A stretch of 64,000 bases of DNA from an uncultured Bacteroides sp. (GTDB taxonomy: Bacteria; Bacteroidota; Bacteroidia; Bacteroidales; Bacteroidaceae): assembly GCA_958477465.1 (NCBI GenBank), contig CAUEFX010000002.1, forward strand, positions 62,001-126,000. Direction: 5' to 3'. The translations under genes were made by a program, and so were the position numbers. Shown in pieces: positions 52,203-61,117 of this stretch; within the stretch, counting starts at the first letter, position 1, and each line of letters begins with the position of its first letter. Below the pieces are notes generated by a model. That model had not been told where the DNA came from, did no database searches, and saw nothing but the letters and a program-made list of their open reading frames with translations.

Positions 52203-53486
52203 TTATTTCTGTTTTTTGAAACTAACCAGTTCTTTCAGGCTGACTGTCTTATTGTTGATTAGTGGATGTGCCCAAAAGCCAATAAATGTAATGTATCCCA
52301 TGAAAATCAGGATAAGGAGCATTCCTGTACGTAATGAAGTGGCATCAGATAGCAAGCTGACAAGTAGCGGACCACCTGCTCCTCCCGCAATTCCGGAACA
52401 AAGAATACCGGCAAAAGAACCATGATTCTGGGTTACCGTATTCAGAGCCAACGAGAATACGATGGAGTACATCATGGAAATACAGAAACCGATTGCCGGG
52501 AATGCCCATACCGCAACTTTTGCCGAACTGAACAGTGCAATCAACAGCAAACTCATGGAAAGCAATCCCGATATTTGCAACAGGCGTTTGCTGTCTACCA
52601 ACTTCAGCAAGAACATACCAAACAGACAGCCGACTGTCATCAAGCCCCAAAAATAACTGATACTCTGTGCACCGACAGTCTTTGGGTCAATACCGTGATA
52701 CTGTTCCAGGAAAGTACTCATGAAAATAGAAACGCCCTGTTCCGTACTGACATAACAGAATATCCCCAAAAAGAAAAGCCATACGTATTTTTGACGGAAT
52801 AGATTCTTATAGGAAGAAGAGGAACCGCTACGTTCATCATCTTTCAGTTCAATGTGTGGAAAATGAACGAATGACACAACAAGCAGCATAACCAGCAGCA
52901 GTACTGTAAATATCCAATACAGGGAAACCCAAGGAAGAGTGGCCGGAGTGACTTTTGTCAGGATATCTAGCAAAAAGTTCTGTCCCGGCTGATAAACTCC
53001 CGGTTCTTGTGCGTGTATCAACCAAGTGTAAACCAAAGGACTGATAAAAGAGGCTACTCCAAATACAAACTGTCCCAATTCTGCTATAAATGCATAATTC
53101 TCCTCTCCACCGACAACACGTTGCAGGGGATTGATTACAGTTTGCAACATGGCCATTCCCAAACCTATGATAAAGGAAGACAGAAGTAACATCTGGTAAA
53201 AAGGAAAACATGCAAACAGAATGGTACCTATGAATGGCATCAAGAAGCCGGTGAATAGTACCGACTTCTCTCCATATTTATCTATTAATATGCCTGCAGG
53301 TATCGACATGATGGCATAAGCTAAGAAAAAAGAGGTCGGAATAAACCCCGCCATTGCCAGTTCCTTCAACTCAAAGTTATGGATAATATCAGGGATTAGC
53401 GGCCCGAGAATATTTGTAATGAATGAAATGGTAAACCAGAACATCATGATTAATGCCAGCATACCCCATCTCCTGTTACTTTTCAT
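52203..53486 (-). CDS. MFS transporter, sugar:proton symporter type
   Basis: A 427-residue inner-membrane protein with about 12 hydrophobic helices split by a charged central loop (near residue 220, HIELKDDERSGSSSSY). The N-terminus GMLALIMMFWFTISFITNILGPLIPDI and the loop 2-3 motif GILIDKYGEKSVLFTG are typical of the major facilitator superfamily. It lies between the PL15 and ROK kinase genes, 9 and 14 bases from each. A role in bringing the released amino sugar, uronate or disaccharide into the cytoplasm for the kinase is likely from context. Confidence 0.9.
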   Translation of the reverse strand: MKSNRRWGMLALIMMFWFTISFITNILGPLIPDIIHNFELKELAMAGFIPTSFFLAYAIMSIPAGILIDKYGEKSVLFTGFLMPFIGTILFACFPFYQMLLLSSFIIGLGMAMLQTVINPLQRVVGGEENYAFIAELGQFVFGVASFISPLVYTWLIHAQEPGVYQPGQNFLLDILTKVTPATLPWVSLYWIFTVLLLVMLLVVSFVHFPHIELKDDERSGSSSSYKNLFRQKYVWLFFLGIFCYVSTEQGVSIFMSTFLEQYHGIDPKTVGAQSISYFWGLMTVGCLFGMFLLKLVDSKRLLQISGLLSMSLLLIALFSSAKVAVWAFPAIGFCISMMYSIVFSLALNTVTQNHGSFAGILCSGIAGGAGGPLLVSLLSDATSLRTGMLLILIFMGYITFIGFWAHPLINNKTVSLKELVSFKKQK

Positions 53487-53500
53487 AATATATCGTCCGT

Positions 53501-54430
53501 TTATAAAATTAATGATGCCGCTCCGATAAATCCCGCCTTATTCCCCAGTGATGCAGCTACAATCTCTGTATTTAAGGCACAATCGGCTATAACATGTTTC
53601 CGAACCACCTCCCTTATTTTCTCTAAGTAGAAAGTACCGGATTCTCCAACACCTCCTCCTATTACAACCCGTTGAGGACTGAATATATTGACAAATCCAG
53701 CGATTCCTCTCCCCAGATAATAGAAGTGTTCGTTCATGCATTCAACAGCCGTCGGGAAATTTTCGTGATACAGGCGGACAATCAGTTCTCCGTTTATCTC
53801 CGCATCAAAACTCAGATTCCGCTCTTTAGCCAACGTGTTGAAACGTCTTACCAAAGCAGAAGTCGAGGCATAATGTTCCAAACAACCAACCGCTCCGCAA
53901 GCACAACGTTCTCCGTTGGCTATCAATGGCACATGTCCCAATTCCGTCCCCCGATTGGCATAACCGTTGAACAACTTGCCATCAATGATTACAGCCCCAC
54001 CGACACCGGTTCCAACAGTAAGAAACACCACATGGGAACAGCCTCTTCCTGCACCATATTTCGTTTCTCCCAGCCCCATCAGGTTAGCGTCGTTCCCAAC
54101 GATTACCGGTAGTTTCATCTGTTCCTCCAAAAGAGAAGCCACATCTATATTCTCCCAACCGATAATGTTTTCCGCACCTCCCAGTACGATACGGTTCGTT
54201 TCATCTACAATCCCGGGTGTGCCAAGCCCGATGCCCAGTACGGTCCAGTCTTGTTTGGCAGCTTCATTTTTTAATAACATAGCAGCTTTTATCAACTGTT
54301 CGATAACCTTTACAGCTGAAACAGAAGCCAAAGAAGGTAATTTCCCCTCAAAGAAAGAATTACCCGCTTCATCTACCAAAGCATATTTTATAGATGTACC
54401 GCCTAAATCAATGCCAATCGCATATTTCAT
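53501..54430 (-). CDS. ROK family sugar kinase
   Basis: A 309-residue cytoplasmic kinase. ATP-binding motif GIDLGGTSIKYALVD at the start, VGNDANLMGLGE near 112 with the catalytic Asp, GTGVGGAVIIDG near 143, GTELGHVPL near 161 with the sugar-binding Glu-His, and the zinc motif CACGAVGCLE near 177. ROK kinases phosphorylate glucose, N-acetylglucosamine or N-acetylmannosamine. In this operon the likely substrate is GlcNAc or glucosamine freed from heparan sulfate by lyases, sulfatase and GH88 enzyme. The corresponding B. thetaiotaomicron gene would be BT4654, from memory. Confidence 0.92.
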   Translation of the reverse strand: MKYAIGIDLGGTSIKYALVDEAGNSFFEGKLPSLASVSAVKVIEQLIKAAMLLKNEAAKQDWTVLGIGLGTPGIVDETNRIVLGGAENIIGWENIDVASLLEEQMKLPVIVGNDANLMGLGETKYGAGRGCSHVVFLTVGTGVGGAVIIDGKLFNGYANRGTELGHVPLIANGERCACGAVGCLEHYASTSALVRRFNTLAKERNLSFDAEINGELIVRLYHENFPTAVECMNEHFYYLGRGIAGFVNIFSPQRVVIGGGVGESGTFYLEKIREVVRKHVIADCALNTEIVAASLGNKAGFIGAASLIL

Positions 54431-54456
54431 AGTTTACTGTATTAAATAAGAAAATG

Positions 54457-56085
54457 TTATGTTCTTTCTACCCATATAGGAGAACTCCATGCCCATTGTT
54501 GGTCTCGCTGACGGACTCTGACATAGTAATAGTCCGTATCTCTTTCAGGCTGGGCGTCTTCCATATAATGCTCAATCGTAAAGCAACTTTCCGGCATTGC
54601 GCGGTTAAAGAGAATAGCCTCACTGAGCCATCCTATCATGAAATGTGACCGGGAACCTTCCAAAAGTTCACCCAGTGAGTGTTCAAATCTCTTGCCATTG
54701 AATTCAGCTGTAATCATACCGTCTTTAGGCATAGTCACATCCAGAATAACAGCTTGCATGGCAGGAGTAGTTGTGTTGGGGTTCTTGGAGCTGTACATAT
54801 CCAACTCTGTATCCTTTTCCGTAACAGACACAATACGGTTTACTTTTGTTTCAAACTCCGGTTCTCCCGGTTGTGGAGAAGTGAAAGCAGCACCACGGAA
54901 GCAAGGTTCCACAGCATTGATAGTCCCCTTATTTATGGACAGCTTTCCTTGCCAATGTACATACTGCTCTTCACGATTCCACCCAAAATCAATCTTTACC
55001 TTACAACGTACCATATCTCCTTCCGGCATATCGGGCAACAACGGGCCGCTTAAACGGGCAATACACTTTCTGTTTTTGATGATGTCAATATAATCAATAC
55101 TGCTACCTCCCTCCACATTCAGATAGATACGGCGACTATTTCCCCGTACTACATCACCCGGGGACGCATCATTTAACCGAAAATCTATATTGATTTTATC
55201 ACCTGTAGCACAACAGACGTGACGTTTTTTCATGGCATCCCAGATTTTATCACGGTTCAATGACTCTGCAAGGACACCTATACGACCATCGCCGTAACTG
55301 CCCGGATAACCGGCATGTTGGTCAGTCGAACCCATAATGCCGAATTTCTTACCTTGCTCCAATCCGTATTGAATGGTACCTTCCCATTGGCGAGGCCCCA
55401 TATCATGCAGATAATTATAGTCTCCCTGATCGCTTTCTGCCAATCCATGACGGGAATACATCTCTACAAATGGAGTCTGGTCTCCTTCAGTAAAGAATTT
55501 CCAGTTATATCCGCGGTACCCTGTCTGATATCCCATATGATGTGGAGTAATAAATACCTTATGTCCGCGGGCTTTCTGTTTCCAGTCCTCAATAGAGGTA
55601 CATTCCACCAATGGTGCATCCAGATCATAGTTCAGAGCTACGTGATCGCCATGTTCCATACTATGCGCCTCATAACCGACAAAAGTCAGGAATTCTCCTT
55701 CCTTGTTATATTCATTAGTCATGGCTACATATTTCTCATAACCTCCCTCACGCAAACGCTTGAAAGCACCGGTATGATAGTCAATCACCCACTTCAAACG
55801 TGGATCATCCGCTCCAGGAATATCCGGCCACATGGCATGAGGAGTGACAGATACAAAATCCAATTGCACCTTAGCAGCCTCAAATGCAGAGCGCATGTCA
55901 CCATGACCATAGGTTATGTTACAATGATTATGCAAGTCTCCCCAGAAATACTTCAAATTACTGGCAGAGGGCATAACTTTCTTTCCTGCAGCAGTTCCCT
56001 GTTGACATGCAGATAATAAACTACCGGAAGCAGCTAATCCGATGAGGGACCAACCTGTCTGTTTTAAAAATATTCTTCTATCCAT
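54457..56085 (-). CDS. PHP-domain/DUF3604 lipoprotein in the heparan locus
   Basis: A 542-residue exported protein. The N-terminus has RRIFLKQTG, which looks Tat-like, followed by a hydrophobic stretch and lipobox LSAC (Cys27). The next part has the metal-binding look of the PHP superfamily: WGDLHNHCNITYGHGD near 49, VSVTPHAMWPD near 77, FVGYEAHSMEHGDHVALNY near 134, ITPHHMGYQTG near 173 and GSTDQHAGYPGSYGDGR near 252. These correspond to DUF3604. PHP enzymes cleave phosphoester or other ester bonds with up to three metals. Its position matches BT4655, for which I recall no established activity. A role in removing a substituent from heparan fragments is possible but unproven. Confidence 0.78.
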   Translation of the reverse strand: MDRRIFLKQTGWSLIGLAASGSLLSACQQGTAAGKKVMPSASNLKYFWGDLHNHCNITYGHGDMRSAFEAAKVQLDFVSVTPHAMWPDIPGADDPRLKWVIDYHTGAFKRLREGGYEKYVAMTNEYNKEGEFLTFVGYEAHSMEHGDHVALNYDLDAPLVECTSIEDWKQKARGHKVFITPHHMGYQTGYRGYNWKFFTEGDQTPFVEMYSRHGLAESDQGDYNYLHDMGPRQWEGTIQYGLEQGKKFGIMGSTDQHAGYPGSYGDGRIGVLAESLNRDKIWDAMKKRHVCCATGDKINIDFRLNDASPGDVVRGNSRRIYLNVEGGSSIDYIDIIKNRKCIARLSGPLLPDMPEGDMVRCKVKIDFGWNREEQYVHWQGKLSINKGTINAVEPCFRGAAFTSPQPGEPEFETKVNRIVSVTEKDTELDMYSSKNPNTTTPAMQAVILDVTMPKDGMITAEFNGKRFEHSLGELLEGSRSHFMIGWLSEAILFNRAMPESCFTIEHYMEDAQPERDTDYYYVRVRQRDQQWAWSSPIWVERT

Positions 56086-56096
56086 AGTATTTTAAC

Positions 56097-57701
56097 TTAT
56101 CTATTTTTCATTAATCGTCTGTCACCTTTGAACAGTTCATGCACTTTTTCATCGGGGTCATCATCCCTATACTGCTTTTGAGTATCCTTCAGTAGTGACA
56201 TAAGTTCCGCCCGCTTGTCGGCATATTCCGGTTTATCAAACACATTGGTCAGTTCACTCGGATCGTTCTTTAAGTCATACAATTCCCACTCGTCAACATC
56301 ATTATAGAAGTGAATCAGTTTAAACTCAGCAGTACGAATGCCATAATGCCTTTTGACCGAATGTTCTGCCGGATACTCATAATAGTGGTAATAAGCAGCT
56401 GTCCTCCAGTCGGCCGGCGTTTTCCCCTCATTATCCCAAATTGGCTTGAGAGACCTTCCTTGAATATCCGTCGGTATATCCACCCCCGCATAATCCAACA
56501 ATGTAGGTGCAAAATCCACATTCATGGCAATAGCATTCGACACACTGCCCGCCTTGATTGCCTTCGGATAACGAATGATCAGTGGCATTCGCTGGCATTC
56601 TTCATACATAAAGCGTTTGTCAAACCAGCCATGTTCACCCAGGAAGAAGCCTTGGTCCGAAGTATAGATAATGATTGTATTGTCCAACTCACCGCTCTTT
56701 TTCAGATAGCTGAGCAGTCTTCCAATATTCTCGTCCACGGCTACAACAGTTGCCAAATAATCGCGCATATATTGCTGATACTTCCAACTAATCAGTTCTT
56801 TCCCCTTTAAGTTGCCATTGCGGTATTCTGAAATACGTTGGGCGTATACTGAGTCCCACTTATCCTGAACATCAATCGGCATACGCTTGTAGACCTGATA
56901 GAGACGATTCGTTGTATCTTTCAACATTTCTTCACGGGTCAGCAGTTTCAAATCCCAGTCATTGGTCAATGTATGCTCAATGGACATATCCTGCTCTCTG
57001 GCCGCTGAACCCCTGCCTTCGTAAGTATCGAAAAGTGTAGCAGGTTCGGGGAATACAGTATTATTGAACATTCCCAGATGACGGGGGGCAGGCATCCAAT
57101 TACGGTGTGGAGCCTTTTGGTGATACATCATACAGAAAGGCTTGCTCTTATCTCTATGTTCCAGATATTCAATAGCCTTGTCTGTGATAATATCAGTTGT
57201 ATACCCCTGCTCTACAATATGCTTTCCGTTCTCATTAAAATCGGGATTATAATAGTCACCTTGTTCATGTTGTCCAGTCAGGATACACCAATAATCAAAT
57301 CCCTGAGGCTCGGTAATCAGATGCCATTTACCTATAATTGAAGTTTGGTAACCGGCTGCCTGTAACAGTTTTGGAAAGGTCTGTTGATTGCCGTCAAAGG
57401 TACTGGCATTATCTGTGAATCCATTAATATGGCTGAATTTGCCCGTCAAGATGCAAGCTCTTGACGGACCGGATAAAGCATTGACTGCATAACAATTGTC
57501 CATACGAACACCTTCATTGGCAATCCGATCCATGTTGGGTGTCTGAAGGAGACGCCCACCATAACATGACATGGCTTGCGTAGTATGATCGTCCGTCATC
57601 ATAAAGATTATATTCGGACGTTTCACTTCCTCTTTGCCTGAACTACAAGCAGATAGACCGATGCCAGTCAAGGGCAGAAATATATATGCTAAGCGATTCA
57701 T
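56097..57701 (-). CDS. N-acetylglucosamine-6-O-sulfatase (BT4656-like, S1_11)
   Basis: A 534-residue exported sulfatase (lipobox LSAC near Cys19). Metal residues lie in PNIIFMMTDDHT, and the serine-type modification motif NALSGPSRACILTGKF places the formylglycine precursor at Ser77. Later sulfatase blocks are IIGKWHL near 121, IIIYTSDQGFFLGEHGWFDKRFMYEE near 345, and IPTDIQGRSLKPIW near 424. The gene order and length fit BT4656, shown in B. thetaiotaomicron to remove 6-O-sulfate from GlcNAc in heparan sulfate; the match is from memory. Activation requires anSME, not encoded here. Confidence 0.87.
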   Translation of the reverse strand: MNRLAYIFLPLTGIGLSACSSGKEEVKRPNIIFMMTDDHTTQAMSCYGGRLLQTPNMDRIANEGVRMDNCYAVNALSGPSRACILTGKFSHINGFTDNASTFDGNQQTFPKLLQAAGYQTSIIGKWHLITEPQGFDYWCILTGQHEQGDYYNPDFNENGKHIVEQGYTTDIITDKAIEYLEHRDKSKPFCMMYHQKAPHRNWMPAPRHLGMFNNTVFPEPATLFDTYEGRGSAAREQDMSIEHTLTNDWDLKLLTREEMLKDTTNRLYQVYKRMPIDVQDKWDSVYAQRISEYRNGNLKGKELISWKYQQYMRDYLATVVAVDENIGRLLSYLKKSGELDNTIIIYTSDQGFFLGEHGWFDKRFMYEECQRMPLIIRYPKAIKAGSVSNAIAMNVDFAPTLLDYAGVDIPTDIQGRSLKPIWDNEGKTPADWRTAAYYHYYEYPAEHSVKRHYGIRTAEFKLIHFYNDVDEWELYDLKNDPSELTNVFDKPEYADKRAELMSLLKDTQKQYRDDDPDEKVHELFKGDRRLMKNR

Positions 57702-57731
57702 TATAAAAAGTCTTCTTATTGTTTATTCTTC

Positions 57732-59735
57732 TTATAGTTTATATTCCAACTGACGTTTCTTTCCATCAACAAATACCTCTATTCTCAACCCGTTCTCGTC
57801 AAAAGCCTTGTTTAAGAACTTGGCTTTGAATGCAGGGAAAGGAGCTGTGCTTTTCGACGGATAAAGGATGGTTATATAGCGTATGGCATCCGAATTCTTT
57901 TTGTCTATATCAAAAGAAACGGCAGTACGGGGTACACGTACACGATAAGCAGTCGAACGCCACCCTTCTTTATCTCTCATTGAAATTTTCTTCTCGCCAA
58001 AACATTGCAATTTCACGTTGCTTGGTCCTTCATAGGCTGTTGTTAGGATATTGTTCTTTTTGTCTATATTTACAGTACCTTCACACAAATGATAGTTCAG
58101 ATTCACTGTTCCTTTCGCACTTCCTACAGCCTCATCTACAATTACAAAATAAGATTGATCCACAAAAAAGACAGAACGTCTGTGTTTCAAGCCATCATAA
58201 TGCGGATTCTCAGTCACCAAAATTTGTTCATCTCCTTCGGGTTTCCAAAGTTTAGTGACGGATTGGGTCGTTTGCAGGTTTTTCTCATCCAATGTCAGCG
58301 TATTGTGAGAACTTGTCCGACGAAACCAATTACGCAGTTTCATTACCTCATCATCACCGGCATAGACATAAGAACCGCTATCCGGGAAGAGATTCCGCCC
58401 ATTGAACCAAAGTTCAAAAGTTCCGTTATCCGGTTGGCAGTGCCATTCCCCTTTAGGACCAGCCTTTACAACCATTACAGTAGCATCTTGCTTCCAACCG
58501 TTTCTGAAAGTAAAGAAACCGGAAGTCAGAGCGCCATGAGACAGATTGGGCAAGGGAGCACCTTCACGCCCTTCCGTAGCATAATAATGAATCCATTCGC
58601 AATCCGGAAATAAATTAAGCCAATCCTTATAATTACGAATCTCAGCCGGACGGTCTCCCAGTTTGGCATCACTGAAGCAGGGATTGCTGTAATCCGGAAA
58701 ACAGATATTAGTATAAAATTCAATCATCTTCTTGACTGTATTCACGTATTCAAGAGGAAACTCCTGCCGGAATCCATTGACATCTGCCATACGTAAAGCC
58801 TTACAGAAAATATTAATTGCCGCCAAATGATAATGAGGGTCCAACTCATACTGGCCTCCATCCGGATAAACCTGTCTCTTTATTTCTCGGTTCAGGATGC
58901 TAATACCACTCTCCCGCCAAGAAGCTGCATCTTTAAATTCGGGAAAGAATGTACCAGCATACACCATACGCTGGGCTTCAAATAACAAGTGATTGCCTTG
59001 AGCAGAATAGTTATTCAGAATATGGAGTGCATGACAATGGTAATTCACCAAAAATTCAGTCAGGAATTCAGGAGTAAAGGCTGCAGAATTAACAAACAGC
59101 AAGAACTGCAAAGTCTGGTCTTGTAAACGGTTGCTGACTTCCAATGGACGCCAAGCAAAACGTACATTCTCTGCATTACCCTTTACTTCACCGGCACTGA
59201 CCAGCTCGTATTTTTCCGGTTCCACCGGAGTCAAGGGGTTCTTCTTTATCCAATCCAAGTATTGGTATACCCACTCTTTGGCATACTTTTCATCCCCTGA
59301 AAGGCGATAAGCTTTTCCCATCGGGGTAAACCATTTATGGCGGTGCAGCTGCCAACGCAGTTCGTTGTCCTGTACCGGCCAATATTGCCAATTGATGTCC
59401 TTACCATAATTATAAGAAGGCTGATACCCTTTATGTACAAAAAATGTATGTTCCAAGGCGTCATCCGCCCACTTCTGCTCTTCTTTTGATATTTTGATAT
59501 TTTTCAAATCAATATCAGGATGTACTATTCCTTCTCTATGACGGTAATAATCCAATAAAGCTTGGGCAGCCTCGTCCCATTGCTGTTGGACATAGGCAGT
59601 TTTCACCTTTTCCAACCCTGGATACTCCATGTTCAATAGGTCAAAAGCTTCTTTCCGCAATTGCTGAGCTCCTACACATATGGCAAGCATCAAAGAGGCA
59701 ACGGTTAACAAACATCTATATTTCACGATTTTCAT
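57732..59735 (-). CDS. Heparan sulfate lyase, heparinase III type, PL12 (BT4657-like)
   Basis: A 667-residue exported lyase with signal peptide to about Ala23. The N-terminal toroid (about 30-370) holds KGYQPSYNYGKDINWQYW near 93, DNELRWQLHRHKWFTP near 117, NYSAQGNHLLFEAQRM near 235 (Asn and His of the active site) and YELDPHYHLAAINIF near 295 (the catalytic Tyr region). A C-terminal beta-sandwich follows (about 385-667, PKGEWHCQPDNGTFELWFNG). It cleaves low-sulfated heparan sulfate by beta-elimination. The sequence closely follows what I recall of B. thetaiotaomicron BT4657. It lies between the 6-O-sulfatase and GH88 genes. Confidence 0.9.
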   Translation of the reverse strand: MKIVKYRCLLTVASLMLAICVGAQQLRKEAFDLLNMEYPGLEKVKTAYVQQQWDEAAQALLDYYRHREGIVHPDIDLKNIKISKEEQKWADDALEHTFFVHKGYQPSYNYGKDINWQYWPVQDNELRWQLHRHKWFTPMGKAYRLSGDEKYAKEWVYQYLDWIKKNPLTPVEPEKYELVSAGEVKGNAENVRFAWRPLEVSNRLQDQTLQFLLFVNSAAFTPEFLTEFLVNYHCHALHILNNYSAQGNHLLFEAQRMVYAGTFFPEFKDAASWRESGISILNREIKRQVYPDGGQYELDPHYHLAAINIFCKALRMADVNGFRQEFPLEYVNTVKKMIEFYTNICFPDYSNPCFSDAKLGDRPAEIRNYKDWLNLFPDCEWIHYYATEGREGAPLPNLSHGALTSGFFTFRNGWKQDATVMVVKAGPKGEWHCQPDNGTFELWFNGRNLFPDSGSYVYAGDDEVMKLRNWFRRTSSHNTLTLDEKNLQTTQSVTKLWKPEGDEQILVTENPHYDGLKHRRSVFFVDQSYFVIVDEAVGSAKGTVNLNYHLCEGTVNIDKKNNILTTAYEGPSNVKLQCFGEKKISMRDKEGWRSTAYRVRVPRTAVSFDIDKKNSDAIRYITILYPSKSTAPFPAFKAKFLNKAFDENGLRIEVFVDGKKRQLEYKL

Positions 59736-59751
59736 AATAAACTATTTTAAA

Positions 59752-61041
59752 TTAAAGTGATTTGTAATTAAGCCCTTTTACATTCATATAACGAAATAAT
59801 GCCTCCAGATAATAATAATCAGCATAATTGATAGGAGTATCAATTTCAGAGCCATTAGGCAGTGATCCTGTAGAATGCATCAGGATAAATCCCCGATTAG
59901 TACCTACCTTTGCCAAATAAGTATCCGAAGAAAGGGATTTCAACAGTTTTTCCGCATAATCCAGATACACCTGCCCGTCTTTTGCCAAAGTACCAAGTTC
60001 TATCAATGCTGAAGCCGTAATAGAAGCCGCAGAGGCATCTCGAGGTGTTTCCAGTGTATCGGGAGCATCATAATCCCACAAAGGAACGCTATCATCAGTC
60101 TTCACACGTGTCATTATCAATGCTGCTACATCCTCAGCCTGTTTCAAGAAAACCGGATTCTTCGACTCACGATAACAAGAAGTATACCCATATACCGCCC
60201 ATGCCTGACCGCGTGCCCATGAAGAATCGTCACTCTTTCCTTGATGCGTACATTTCGTTTCAACAGTACCATCGTTATTGTAACTCACTACATGATAAGA
60301 GGAATGATCCTTTCTGAAATGATTCTTCAAAGTCGTTTCGGCGTGTTTCAAAGCAATTTCCTTATATTTGGAATTATTGGTAAGGTGACTTACATAAAAT
60401 AACAGGTCCAAATTCATCATATTATCAATAATCACAGGAAAATTCCATTTTCCGAAATCCCAGGAACGGATGCATCCTATGTTCGAATCAAAGCGACTGC
60501 ATAAATTATCCGCTGTCTGTATCAATGCAGAACGAACACTGTCAACCGGAACTAAACGGTATGCATTACCATAGCTACAATTCATCATGAAACCGATATC
60601 ATGTGTACCTTTATAATCCTTTACTGGATACAGATAGTTAGTAAATTTAATTGCATCTTCTTTCAATTCTTCATTACCGGTCAGTTGATATGCATACCAC
60701 AAACTACCAGGAAAAAATCCACTTGTCCAATCATAGATGGAAGCACAATACCGACGAGTCCCCAATGCATCTTTCACCGGTTTCACCCGTAAGGAATCCT
60801 TAAAGGTCTCCGGATTCCTTTGTAATTGACGACAAAGGAAGTCCATATCATATCCTGTCCAAATAGAACGAGGCAACAGAATAGAATCCCCCACATCAGC
60901 CACTGTTTCTTCCAACTGTTGCACAGAAGTATCTATTGCATCTTTCAACCAGCTGTAATTCTGTTCTGGTTGAACAGACGAGCAACTATAGCCCCCATAT
61001 AAAATAGTAACTGTACAACATAATAATAATATCTTCTTCAT
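59752..61041 (-). CDS. GH88 unsaturated glucuronyl hydrolase (BT4658-like)
   Basis: A 429-residue exported enzyme that hydrates and removes the 4,5-unsaturated uronate left by the lyases. I start it at 61041 (MKKILLLCCTVTILYGGYSC), giving a lipoprotein-like signal; an ATG at 61083 would add 14 residues before it. The (alpha/alpha)6 barrel has YDWTSGFFPGSLW near 109, GTHDIGFMMNCSYGNAY near 146 with the catalytic Asp, SSWARGQAWAVYG near 271 and LWDYDAPDTLETPRDASAA near 317. Position and pattern fit BT4658. The gap of 76 bases to susD is the longest in the operon. Confidence 0.9.
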   Translation of the reverse strand: MKKILLLCCTVTILYGGYSCSSVQPEQNYSWLKDAIDTSVQQLEETVADVGDSILLPRSIWTGYDMDFLCRQLQRNPETFKDSLRVKPVKDALGTRRYCASIYDWTSGFFPGSLWYAYQLTGNEELKEDAIKFTNYLYPVKDYKGTHDIGFMMNCSYGNAYRLVPVDSVRSALIQTADNLCSRFDSNIGCIRSWDFGKWNFPVIIDNMMNLDLLFYVSHLTNNSKYKEIALKHAETTLKNHFRKDHSSYHVVSYNNDGTVETKCTHQGKSDDSSWARGQAWAVYGYTSCYRESKNPVFLKQAEDVAALIMTRVKTDDSVPLWDYDAPDTLETPRDASAASITASALIELGTLAKDGQVYLDYAEKLLKSLSSDTYLAKVGTNRGFILMHSTGSLPNGSEIDTPINYADYYYLEALFRYMNVKGLNYKSL

Positions 61042-61117
61042 ATAAAACCTTTTATTTAGTAAAGAATATGATGGAAAGAGCATGAAAAAACTCTTTCCAT
61101 CAATTGTCTATTCTATG

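Noticed and set aside
54457..56085. Tat-exported protein based on RRIFLK
   Set aside because: A lipobox follows soon after and I cannot confirm that this organism has a Tat system, so ordinary lipoprotein export is equally likely.
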